Assembly (NCBI GenBank): GCA_002633005.1
Contig: NMRA01000162.1
Coordinates: forward strand, 1 to 27,602
From: Phoronis australis
Lineage: Eukaryota; Phoronida; Phoronidae
DNA length: 27,602 bases
Direction of reading: 5' to 3'
The notes under the pieces were generated by a model. It was not told the origin of the DNA. It ran no database searches and was given only the letters and a program-made list of their open reading frames with translations. A program made the position numbers and the translations under genes. Shown here one piece after another: positions 1 to 11,600 of the stretch. Positions within the stretch are counted from its first letter, which is position 1; each line of letters starts with the position of its first letter.

Positions 1-407
1 TACAATCCTTAACTAAGGACAGTCGCCTGTTGTAGCTCGAGAACCTCATGAAGGGGCTTTTTCCAAATATATTTCTATGGTTATGACAATGACAGACGTC
101 ACATGAACTTTTTATGATTTTATTACTGCTGGCCCCTATGGTTGCGCTTTGTATAATTTAATTTCTTTGGTGAAATTTCATAAATTTGGTCGAATAGTTT
201 CTAACCAGGAAATGGTGGTACGTGCATGTTTTTGAATGATTCTAACATGTGCTGTCCCGCCATATATCTAACTTGTGCCCCCACCCCTACCCCTGCCAGC
301 TGCTAACTGATGCTGTGCCCTTTTAACATCCTCTTTATTACCTGACAGTCGTTACATAAAAGTACAAAATCATTTCAATCTGAGTATTGTCACTTCTGCA
401 GTATACT
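1..407. other. Intergenic DNA, no gene seen
   Basis: No exon-like segment with splice sites and no recognisable protein similarity on either strand. It ends in the 5-bp target-site copy ATACT (403-407) that borders the MITE. Confidence 0.5.
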
Positions 408-765
408 CAGTCGCGCACCCAGAAGGGGGGGCTTGGGGGGCTCGAGCCCCCATTTGGCGAAGTGGGCAAAAAGGTCCGCCTCTGAGAAACAAAAATCCGA
501 GAAAATGAGACAAAAGTCCGCTAAACAAGCACAAACGCGCAATTCACAGTGGTGCCCCCGTTTTTTTTCAGTAAGCCCGCTTTTTTTTCCGCCTCTGAGA
601 AACAAAAAGTCCGAGAAAATGAGACAAAAGTCCGCTAAACAAGCACAAACGCGCAATTCACAGTGGTGCCCCCGTTTTTTTTTAAGTAAGCCCGCTTTTT
701 TGTTACCAAAAGGTGCACAAGTCAGGAATTCGAGCCCCCCATATTGAAGGCTGGGTACGCGCATG
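408..765. mobile_element. MITE with imperfect terminal inverted repeats and 5-bp target-site duplication
   Basis: A 358-bp non-coding element. The left end CAGTCGCGCACCC (408-420) and the reverse complement of the right end, CATGCGCGTACCC (753-765), match at 10 of 13 positions. A second matching block, GGGGGGCTCGA, lies further in on both sides. ATACT sits directly outside each end (403-407 and 766-770), as expected for a transposase-mobilised insertion with a 5-bp duplication. Near the left end is a perfect 16-bp palindrome, five G, CTCGAG, five C (436-451). The core holds a tandem duplication. Both strands are open over about 100 codons here, but this follows from the repeat structure; no transposase is present, so it would depend on one in trans. 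The superfamily is not assigned. Confidence 0.75.
476..702. repeat. Tandem duplication of a 113-bp unit inside the MITE
   Basis: Two head-to-tail copies, 476-588 and 589-702, both starting CCGCCTCTGAGAAACAAAAA and ending in CCCGC followed by a T-run. They differ by a few substitutions and small length changes in the T-runs, so the duplication looks fairly recent relative to the divergence of the element's two ends. Confidence 0.9.
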
Positions 766-2522
766 ATACTATTCGCGTAATGGATTTCATCCCAAACTGA
801 TTTGGTCAGTTGTTGTCACATTGAGAATATGGTGACTTTGAATTCAACCCAGTGCCCGCAGGCACACAGTTTTTTACTTAGCGCACATCTCAACTTTATC
901 CAGCTTTTTGTTGTGAAAGGGGTGACAACATCACGCTGCCGGCCAGAGGGAAGATAAAAAATATGGGAGGGGGCACTTACAATATTCGACTTTGCCAAAG
1001 TTTTGCTCCAATCGTGGGACCAAATTTCAGATTCTCCATATGCCCACCTCTTCCATACCGTGGTCGTCGCCAATTTCGCACTTCGATGTAAAACCCTTAA
1101 AAATAAACCGAGTTCTTATAAAAACGTGTTGTTTTATTTCGTTCTTACGGATTTATTGGTATTTGGACACACCGTAGCCTACAAAGTTCGGCAGGCCAAT
1201 AACTCGGGTCCGTAGCAGGAGTTTGGGGTCTGTTCAGAGATAATTTCGAAGTATTTTCCGTGAGATACAGAAAGGAGAACCTAGATTTGTGTTGTTAAGA
1301 CTTGCGATTTTTTGAGTTCTAAACACAAAACGCTTGTTAGCCTCTAGTGGCCCGTGGCTAGGAGCCCGATCAGGCCCGTCGCGGCCGGCCGGATTGACTC
1401 TCTTATCCCCGCCAGTGGCTCGGAAACAGACATCACGAACATAAACCAGTGCCGGTAAACTAAACTTCCAGCCAAGAAAATACTATATTAGTGAGCCAAA
1501 GTAATGTGCACCTGATTATGTTGGTGAATTAGCCACGAACCTGTAAATCTACTTACTCGTCGGGCCGGGCCGCGAATTCTCGTGAGGTTCCGCTTTGGCC
1601 ACAGCACCGGTCAGGGCAGAAATTGTACATTAACAATGTAAATGTAAATAAAGATTCCCCTAACACCTGGCCGTGGGATGGAAATCGAGTTGTTTCACAA
1701 CAGTTTCTGCCAGCAAACACGAAATTAGCATGAGCTCACACGGCCTAGGTGTCCCGTCAATTAGTTTTATTGCACAAGTGAAAGCCGGGTACTGAATGCA
1801 GTGTTTTATTCATTGTTGGCTTTTCAAATCCTTTGCACTCACGAACGCTCCAAAGGCATTACAAATTAAATCTAATGAGACAGACTTCGTTTCAGTTTTA
1901 TATAAGTATTGGTTAAGGTGAGAATAATACATTTTGAAACAGAACTCAGTAATAAACGCCAACATGGCAACTCGAAAAAAGGGCCCACTTAGGACGAGCT
2001 GCTCATCAGTCCCGACTTCGCAGGTGGATCGTTAAGTTTTACAGGCTATCAATTCGAACAGGAATACAATAATGAAGAAATACTAGAGAGGCTCCGTGAA
2101 CAAGCTCTGACAACGGAACGTTATTTGGTACTAAGTCGGCATTCGTCAGGCACTGCGACGTCTGCAGGCCACTCCAGACACGGAGATGTTTCACGGCCTC
2201 ATACTTGTTATTTACAGTGTACATTTCTTTCTTCATTACCATGAGCCACTTCCTAAGCATTTCGGACTCTCGAGGAAGTAAAAAACGATATACCCGCTTT
2301 CCTCCTAGCTGCTTAGTTAGCGGGAACGATGTACCGCGACATAGCGGCATTCACTCTGCATATGAACCACTGACGTCGCTAGCGTCGTTTCTCACCTTAC
2401 AGGTTAACGCGACACCTCTTGGCAAGGTAAGGTCGACCGTATGCGAGGCGATGTGGACCAATTAAGACGGCAAAAAAGACTAATTAAATCGGGTGGCATT
2501 GTCCTTTAACGCCCTGCCGACG
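766..2522. other. Region upstream of ITFG2, no gene identified
   Basis: No coding exon is recognised. The block around 1340-1600 is GC-richer with several CpG. A CCAAT box occurs at 2458-2462 on the plus strand, about 60 bases before the ITFG2 start codon. It could belong to the promoter, but no TATA element or initiator can be assigned with confidence. The transcription start and any 5' UTR intron are undetermined. Confidence 0.35.
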
Positions 2523-2618
2523 ATGAGGTCTGTGTGTTTCGTTGAAAGACTGGAATTTGAATTTCGAGGAAATTTACTCAACCAAGCTCTTGAAATTGGC
2601 GATACCGACAATGACAAG
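2523..2618 (+). CDS. ITFG2: ITFG2 exon 1 (start codon)
   Basis: Encodes 32 residues beginning [14 protein letters not shown] and ending EIGDTDNDK, the first propeller strand and an acidic FG-GAP-type loop. The donor is AAG|GTTATG and the exon ends in phase 0. Human ITFG2 begins very similarly (MRSV, then GDVDND), which fixes the start codon. Confidence 0.92.
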
Positions 2619-5600
2619 GTTATGATATGTTCTTATCAGTTCACTAGAATTCCAGGTGGCTTGAAAAGAAGCTGGTGAGACCGGCGTATGAGGCCTTACC
2701 AATTACTTTACGTCCATTACAATACAAATTACCAAATGGCCACAGCCAAGGACCTCTGATCAGCCGTATTTTTTATAGTGCATAACGGCGAGCGGCTGAT
2801 GAGAGCCCCTGTAGTCAGTGTAGTGTATAGCTTACTCCATGGCGTCGGATATGTTCATCGGACTCCAACTAGCCGTAGTGTTATAGCCGAGATTACCCGA
2901 CCTCGGGAATCTAACCAGTGACCCCGATTTAACCAGCGAGCGTGCTAACCATTCAGCTAATAGGCAATTGCCCGTTAGCGAGTGGCTATAACACTAACAG
3001 AGGCTCATATATGATTCACCGGAAGCACATTTGCACCCCAAGGCTAGAGGCGTAGCCTTGGAGCAAAGCTGTATGTTAAATATTGTGACGATAGGCTTCA
3101 TACAGCTAGCTGGCTGGCTAGAGACGGTGATGGTCATATAGTTGCTTCATCCGCTAGACACTGTGACCACCATCTCTCGACTGGCCCTCGAGACGGTGAA
3201 GCTCCCATAACGCTAAATTGTCGTGAGGGACTGTCCGGAGTTGGTACATGGTGCAACTCGGGACGGTCTGGGGTCAACAGAAAACCACAATTCAACTGTG
3301 AGTCTACACCAATGTGACAAACGAGAGTAGTTCTACTTGCTACGTCAGCTGCAGGTATGCTTATCTCTTTTATGACACCCAGTGTGTGATTGGGCAAAGC
3401 GTTTTCAAAATATTGTGCCATAAATCAGCAGAGTGTGAGACCCCTGAGGTCCCTGTCAAGTTCACACGACAATTCTACGTTGGCATTTCATAGCCCGAAA
3501 CTCTTCCGCGAAGTATGCCTCACAATGATTAAAACATCAATTAGTTACGTTGCTATAGGCCTATTGCATAGAGGAAAAACCTTTAGAAGCAGACCGTCGA
3601 TGTCTTTATAATTTGATCTTTCCAACTCGAGTTTCTGGAGTAAAAAAGAAAATCCGACCTTATTTCAAATTTTTTCAGATTCTAGTGAACTATTAGATGT
3701 ATTGGATTTTTCCATTTTCTCGCTTTCCATGCTGGGGAGCACTTTATTTTGAGAGAGGCCAAAGTAAAATAAAACGCGATCCATATTTACAACAAGAGCT
3801 TGAATTTCGCCCAATATTTTTTCATTGAAAGAGGGCATAAAACATGATCCTTAGTGCCCAGGGCTCATTACGGCGTTTTCCCGTTGCTCCCAAGTCCCAA
3901 CTTGTTCGATTCTATAGCCCAACAACAAGTCGGGAAGTTTACCCCTGTAGCCAATATCTTACACGACTGATTAACTCCATTCTGGCATTTATGGTTGGAG
4001 GACCAGCTCTCTTTTGTTGGATAATTGCTCTAATCTCCAATACGATCCTATCTATCCTGACTGGGCTGTGCTGTTAAAAATAAAAGTTAAATTATAACAT
4101 ATTTGAACATAAAACAATAGCATTTCTGAATTCTTCGTCAAATGGTGACCATGTTTAGTTTTTGAATCGCCAAAATCGCCCAACTGTAATGACAAGTTAC
4201 GACAATCTATTCTTTTCGAATACACCAATTCACTCTGGGTTTGACTGTGTTCACACATAAGCCCGGTAGGTAATTGTCCTGCCTGTTGTCATAACAGACA
4301 AAAGGTTGTGCATAGCAGTTAACAAAAAAGCTAGATGTACAGTTATCACACGCTCACCAGCCCCTACGTCTGGTTAAGTCACTGAACGGGAAAACGCTGT
4401 CATGTTTCAAGAAATGTGCCCTGTGCAGAGAACTATCACAGCGACACATCAAGCAAAAATGACAGTTCCCCCATTCCATTTTCATACTCACTTAATCTGG
4501 ACTGTCACTGAAAAAAGTAACAGTCCAGCCAGATAATTACAAACTGTGCCCATCTCAGCAGCACATCTCCACTACCAACATTACATTGACTGCCCCCCAA
4601 GCTCCACCTTCCAAAATTTTTTGGGGTCTGTGAAAACAGTTGTGATTATGTTAGGAGGCAATGTTAGACATTCAAAAGTGCCTAGTGGAAAAAACGAATA
4701 TGGTGGAACTTTCGTCAATGGAAATTACTGGGAGAATAACTGTGAAGTGAAGCTAGTGTTAGACTTATCAAATTTTGCCCAAGGTGACACACTCATAAAG
4801 CCAGTATGTATCTTTTTGGCTTTTAATTGCGCGAAATGGCACAAAAACTTAGCCTTGGGCAAATACTGTGAGAGTGAGATTCTCCATTGAACTGAAAGTC
4901 AGTTAATGTGGCAAATGACAGGAATGCTGGCAGTGTAGTTTAACACTCGACTGTATGTATGACATCTGATGCCATTTACCAGAGAATTATGGTCAAAATT
5001 CTCCAATATAGCCTGAAACTTTTATTAAGGTTTTGCTCAAGGTTGGAACTTGTCCCAAATTCCAGAAATCGGCAGTAGTGGTTGTCTCAAATTCAAGACT
5101 TGCTGGAAAGTGCAAAATTACCCAGTGTTCCTTGCTCTAGATGGAAAAGACATTCGAGAAATAAGATGAATGCTAAAAGTTTTCCTTGTCCCAAATTCAT
5201 GAATGAAAAATTCGGTGTTTGCAGGTGTTTCCATGTCCCAAAGTTTAGAAACTGTTAAAAATGGAGAATTTCTTACCTATACTGCCATAAAATATTTCAA
5301 CTTAGCAGGGATATTAATAACATTTAAAACTTACGTTGTCATTTTAGTGAAAGTTGATGTTTTAAAATTCAACAGTTGTCATCTGAAATCCGGGTTCAGT
5401 TTGATTGACCACATCATTTGGTTTTGCTTCAATCGACGCTTATATTTTCAGGCAAATGAGCTTGTAGTTGGAAACATTGCTGGAGAGCTGTCGATATTTA
5501 AAGGAGCCGATCCCAAGCCATGGCGCAGATGTTCAGATTTGGGAATGGTTAAGTATTAGATTTTGTTAATGCTTACTATGCCTCTGGATAAAGTTTGCAT

Positions 5601-8600
5601 TTTTCATGTTATAAATTTATAGAATCACCAGTCTATCATATAAAGATAGATATCTTATTTAAGAAAAAAACATTGCCCAATTCTCGCTCGTTCTGATTTC
5701 AAACTGTAAAGCTATGCAGTGCGTTAATTTTGTTTTTAGACATTTTTTTGACGTTAAACTAGGCAAAAGATATCGTATTCGTCCATGTAAACACCTAGGG
5801 CACTCAAAGTGGGAAATTCAAATATCTTGTGGACGTCAAGTCGAGCATGGGCGTTTAAAATTTACTTCGAAAGTTGGTAGCCGCCATTTACCTGATTCGC
5901 TCACATGAATGCCTTTGCCACTTCATTCTGGGCTTGACTATTCAAAACCCATAGGGGATAATAAAACAGTTATCTTCTCAACCTGGATCTTAAACCATTT
6001 GTTAAGCTGTGTTCACTTACACAGGCGAACTGGGACAGTTGTATGACTATGAGCAGGGTTCACACAAGGTGCTTTCCCATTAGAGGCAAAACTTCACTTT
6101 TTACCTAAGTTTTGGTAAGAGGAAAAGGTTACCTCCGATAGTTAATTTGTAAGCAAATCTTTCTGAAAATAGTAGGATTTGAAAGCGCAGCTTTTTTACT
6201 CACCGAAACTTCGGTGCAGTGGGAAAGATCAGAGCGAAACTTTGTAAAATTTATTGGTAGAGGTCACGGCAACGAAATTCGATCACGCGAGACTTGCAAA
6301 ACGTGTTCTTTGTTATTGTAGCGTAGCCGACGTGCTCTCAATAGACGCACGTAAATAAATAAAAGATAGCATGAAGAATGATACCGATCGTTTTCATATA
6401 TACTCGTAAATGGCAAGAGAGTAATTTTCAGTTAGCCTTGAGCCCACTACTCAATAATCGTTTGAGAGTTTGAATGAACTGCATCGTCTGGTGTTTTAGC
6501 GACAACTTCAATATTACTGTCTCATCAGAAAGGTAAGCAAAGTTTTGGTGAAGCTTCGGTAAATCGAAGTTCCCTTATGAGAAACCACTCAAAGAACTGC
6601 TTTCACTGACTTTGCTTGTTATTTTCAAAAGATGATTGTGTTTGAACAACATCGTTGATGTATTTCAATAAAAATGAATTGCGATTCTTCCGTAAATTTT
6701 CCTCTGTTCATACGTTTACTTGCAATTAGACATAAAACATTTTGAACACCTTGCCTTCATTTCTTTCACTGGTAAAGAAACTGCATTTCTGAGAACATTT
6801 TATAAATTGTTCAATGAGTTGTCACCATTTACCAAAAGGTGTCGCTTTATCAAAAACAAAAAAAATCAAGCAAATGGCGAGAACATACTGATCGGCCTTT
6901 CCTTGTAACAAAAGTTGGAGAGTGATGCAAGTTTAGTAGTAAGAAAACCACAATTAGTTTTGGCAAAGTGAAAAAGGCGGGAGCTTTGTTTATTTTGCCA
7001 TTTTTTTATTGATATCGAGTCATGGCTGTGGTTTAACGTTCAGTCATACACTGCTAGGTTAGGCAATGCCAACTGGGATTTTGTGTCCCACCACCAATGT
7101 TGACTTTTCTTTGTAATTTCAGATTACTTGTGTTGGAGTTGGTGATATCTTTAATAAGAACAAGGTGAGATGTTACACAATTAAGAGTGGCGGCGTAAGC
7201 TGGGGTTTTGTCACCACTTGTTTTGTCAGTGACTTTGATGAAATATTACAATTTAATCTACGTCGACTTGTATTAGAAATTTTAATTTACTATTAAAATA
7301 GTTAATGTTTGGCACTCAAGGATTTGGATATTATAGAAAAATTGATTAGGGTAGATATATAGGTCAACTGCCATGAGGTCATCCTCTTGTTTCATCAAAT
7401 ACTTCTTTCAACTTTCAGTTATCAGCCCACAAGTATTGTTCAGAATCTTTGATGAGTGAAAAATCTGGTTCTTTGATTAAGGAACGTGGAACTGAAAAAT
7501 CATGAATATTGACTGTACATTGATGTTTTTTGCTTTAAACGTGAATAATTTTTTGCTTCATTTTTTACTTAATAGAATTTTAAAGTGTCAATAAATTTGC
7601 CCTCCATGACAAAAACAACTTTTGATTTAGTGCACTTATCATTATGAAATTGGTCTCAAATTGTTCCTTTGTCAAATTGTGCTTCGAAAAAACTGTCAGT
7701 TCATTGTAAACCTAGAAATCACTTCCGTCATCTAAGTAAGAAATCAGACGAGCTTGCTTCATGGGTAAAATTCTGTTAAGTAGGTTGCTCTGTCGGGAAT
7801 TTTTGTTTTTGTTTGAATGCATTGTCCAATCGACATGAGATTTACCGCACCCACCAGAGTTACTACTCATGAACTCAAAAATCTGTGTGTGGGCACTGAG
7901 TCAAGCACATGTGCTTTAAAACAAAATTTTGAGAAGCTGGGACTTGGAGCTTACCTGAACAGTCAATTGGAAAGTATTCAGATAGCCACTCGGACATATT
8001 GTGGAAAAAAAATTCTCCGTGTAAATATGAGCACACTGTAATGGTTGCCATTTCCGATGGACTCGATGAGTACAACGCCAATCAGCATTGCTCTTGTCTG
8101 AATACTTTTCACACTGTGGGCTCACGTGCTGTTTTCTGTGTCTAGGCATCCGTCTGGGCTTCCGCAGTTGTATCTTCTTAACTCCATCCAGTAGTATTGA
8201 ATATTTTCTGTTATTATACAGTCTGTGTGCCGGGGAACGTGTCATTTATTTTTTCTCAAGCAGTGCGGATATCTGCAATCCAAATTCTTTTTGTCAAGTT
8301 ATGTGGCCAATGTTTTGGAGTAAATAGAAAGTGTGAGACACCAGTATGCAAGTTTCTGACTGTGCAGATCTACCCAATAAATCCATCTGTTGGTAAAAGA
8401 TTTAAATGTTCATAACAGCTGTCAAAACCATTGAAAATCAATAGCCCCGAAACTGGTTGAAAAAGATTTGCGATGTTATTGACGTCGTTTGAAATAACTC
8501 ACATACTGTAGAATTTAGGACTGCTCGCAATATGGTGAACAACTGAAATTTTAAGTTATTAATAAGTAGCACCAAATAAATGCTTTATCATTTCAAAGTT

Positions 8601-11600
8601 CAATACCAAACTAACCATTAGACAATGTTTTGAGAATTTGTGAGCATTCACAAAAATGCTCTAAGGTTAAAATGAAAAAAGGTCAGTTTTTGTCCGAAAC
8701 TGATGATATTTCTGGTGTTTGGCTTAGTATTAATAATGTGTTTGATACAAAATTGTCGGTCAATGATGAAACTTGTCATCTGAGGTAATTATTAATATGA
8801 TGTTAGTTGTCTTTGTTTTATTTTTCAGAACTATGTGATCTGCTTAAATGCAGAAGGTTGGTGTTATTTCTTTGATGTCAAACCTGATGGGGAAAAAGTT
8901 AGTCATTAATTTTAAAATTTCTTCAGTTATTTTGATTACTTCGCATCTTTTAAGTTTTGTCATGCAAATGAAAATTTTGTAGATTTGAAATTTTTATTGT
9001 AATGTTTAAATATAAACATAGAGTTTATTGACATTTCAAGCTTCACAGATGCCTGGACAATTCAAACAGGTAAAAGTTGTTCCTTGTGATATCTGTGCCG
9101 CGGTATCAAACTTTATAAGGGAATCTGGTTTGAAATTGTAATAGTTTTTTTATTCAATATGAAATTCAAAAAAAACAAATATTAAAATTTACTAATAAAT
9201 GAAGTTCATGTTTCCCAACAATTTTTGGAAATCTTGGGTTATGTTATATGCTCCTTAGTTGTACTCCTGGTGTCCATTTTTAGCGCCTTGTTCTGCGTCA
9301 GTCTAACATTTTGAAGGACTGTCATTAAACTTGAAATATAAGTGGCATTATGGTTTATTCATATCAACAGGCTGCGCTGCTTTTTTTGACTGCGGTTGTT
9401 TTTGTGTGACTGTATATCGTCTATTAAGTTATAAGCTATTTTAATCATTTCAGGGAGAAACAGCTGCAAACAAAGATGTGACACACCCAGAAAAAAGTCT
9501 ACCGGTGACATACAAAACCCACCTTCCTCCAAACAGTAAGGTGCTGCTGATTGCTGATACAGGTGTGTACTGACAGGGGTCTTCAATTTTGAGAACATCT
9601 ACATATATTTGTTACTTATAATTTGCATTCAGCTCTGTTGTAACATACCAGCTGCTCCTTTCTGTGTGTTTTCATTTTATGAAAAGAACAAGGACTTTTT
9701 ATGTTTTGTAAAATCTACACATGGAGTCGATTTTTCAGTCTCCTCTAAATGGGTGGATATGCTCATTTTCTAGCTGCAGGCCCATCAAAAATGGTCAAAT
9801 AACCTCCCGGTCTTTGGTAAGGAATGTGTGAAATTGTGCATGGTTTGCAAAAGTTTGTAACTAATCTAAATGTTTCATTTCAATTTGATCTGCCATTTCT
9901 GACGTACGATGTTGTGTTGTAATCCGATTTTTTGAGATTTCTCATTACCTTTGTCAATTTCGAGTAAAATTTACTTCAAGCCAATTTTTACTCCATTATT
10001 TGTGTTCAGATGGAGACGGTCGAATTGAGCTGGTGGTTGGTTACTCTGACCGAACTGTTAGAATGTTCCGCTGTACCGAGCCTGTGGATGGGTCGACCAA
10101 GTGTAAGATCGAAATGTTGGAAAAATGGCAACTAGCCGGACAAGTAAGAAAATTTTGTGCGATATGAAATATAGCTTTTTATGTGCTGAGCTGTCATACT
10201 TATTGGAACTTAGTCATTTTATTAAAATTTTGTTTTCAATTTCTTTAAATTGTTCACTGAGTTTAACTTTAATGTTTCAACTTTTCGCAATCATTTGGAT
10301 GATATACACTCTTGCCAGTGTTCTCCAGACAATTTGTTTTGATTTGTTTCTGCACCAAGTTTTGAATTTTACCGTGATTGCGTCGAGTGTGAAAACCAAT
10401 GACACAAGTTTGAAGTATTGGGGGATTAAAGACATTATGGAGTTTTGGTCAAGTCTAATGCATTTATTCCAAGACTTAACACACAAACTCCCTGTAGTAT
10501 GGATGTGGACTTCCAAATACATGCTTCATGTATTTTTTAATTCCAGTCGAGTTTAAATTTTCTGTTGTGGAGAATACTGCTTGCTCACATTTATAAATTT
10601 GCTCCAAATGTTCGTTAAGAGCTTTTGGCTTACCACGCACTTGCGCCTTTCATATGCAGGTTGAAACTGTTTTAATTTTGAGTCATGTTGCTGATGCATC
10701 TAACAAGGGAGATAAATAAAGTTAGCGTCATCTGTAAAACATTGAAAGTATTCTGTCATTATGTGCTGCAACAACTTTATTTTTCGAGAGATTGCCCGTT
10801 TTGTCGCAGTTTTATTGACCAGTTTCAGGATAATGCTAACACCATTCCAAAGTAACCCAAGACTTAAAAAAATAATTTCTCTGTCTTAACAATTAAGCAG
10901 ACTCATACAGCCGATTTCATAAAGGTGGTTTAACAAAATCAGGTTTTAGACTTAAACCTGGTCTTCCTAAACCTGGTCTAATTTTAAACGTGACTTGCAT
11001 TTCACCAACATGGTTTAAGAGTCTGAAAGCCTGGTTTTGCTAGACCAGGGAGCTGGTTCAGTAAAACCAGGTTTAAAGTATCAAAGGCACCCCACTGTGT
11101 CGAGCTGGGTAAACCCAACAAAGAAACTATTGAAGTGCTTCAATGAAACCTTGATCACGTGGGTATACAATGGCATATACTAGTAGAATCAGTGCAGACA
11201 TTTACGAAAAACATCTAAAAGCTTTTCTCATGAGGAAAACTGTAATTTCTGTAACCAACACACACACANNNNNNNNNNNNNNNNNNNNNNNNNNNNNNNN
11301 NNNNNNNNNNNNNNNNNNNNNNNNNNNNNNNNNNNNNNNNNNNNNNNNNNNNNNNNNNNNNNNNNNNNNNNNNNNNNNNNNNNNNNNNNNNNNNNNNNNN
11401 NNNNNNNNNNNNNNNNNNNNNNNNNNNNNNNNNNNNNNNNNNNNNNNNNNNNNNNNNNNNNNNNNNNNNNNNNNNNNNNNNNNNNNNNNNNNNNNNNNNN
11501 NNNNNNNNNNNNNNNNNNNNNNNNNNNNNNNNNNNNNNNNNNNNNNNNNNNNNNNNNNNNNNNNNNNNNNNNNNNNNNNNNNNNNNNNNNNNNNNNNNNN

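Larger units (their letters stand above)
2619..5451. other. ITFG2 intron 1 (2.8 kb)
   Basis: Contains the inverted-repeat tRNA-like element and hairpins described separately. The rest shows no exon. An open frame at 4546-4890 has no family match and no splice context supporting it. Confidence 0.8.
8898..10009. other. ITFG2 introns around the microexon and exon 6
   Basis: Introns of about 150, 384 and 447 bases between the listed exons. Nothing beyond splice signals is seen in them. Confidence 0.7.

Noticed and set aside
390-764. Long open frames on both strands over the MITE core
   Set aside because: Both arise from the duplicated, low-stop 113-bp unit; no transposase motif or family resemblance.
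2493-2522. GTG at 2493 as an upstream start of ITFG2
   Set aside because: The family's N terminus aligns from the ATG at 2523, and nuclear animal genes rarely start at GTG.
2770-2830. CTGATGAG near 2797 as a hammerhead ribozyme core
   Set aside because: No GAAA core strand and no matching stems at the required spacing.
4546-4890. 114-codon open frame in ITFG2 intron 1
   Set aside because: Starts from a non-ATG codon, has no recognised motif and no splice or promoter context; AT-rich intron shadow.
7817-8327. Overlapping open frames on both strands in ITFG2 intron 3
   Set aside because: No family match and mutually overlapping; consistent with chance.
10125-10556. 143-codon frame after ITFG2 exon 7
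   Set aside because: Read-through in another frame across the exon 7 donor into the intron, with hydrophobic AT-rich composition.
10660-10720. Segment after ATATGCAG beginning GTTGAAACTG as the missing ITFG2 exon
   Set aside because: VET- start resembles the family's VDS- weakly, but it lacks the conserved SQPG block and has no donor before the stop.
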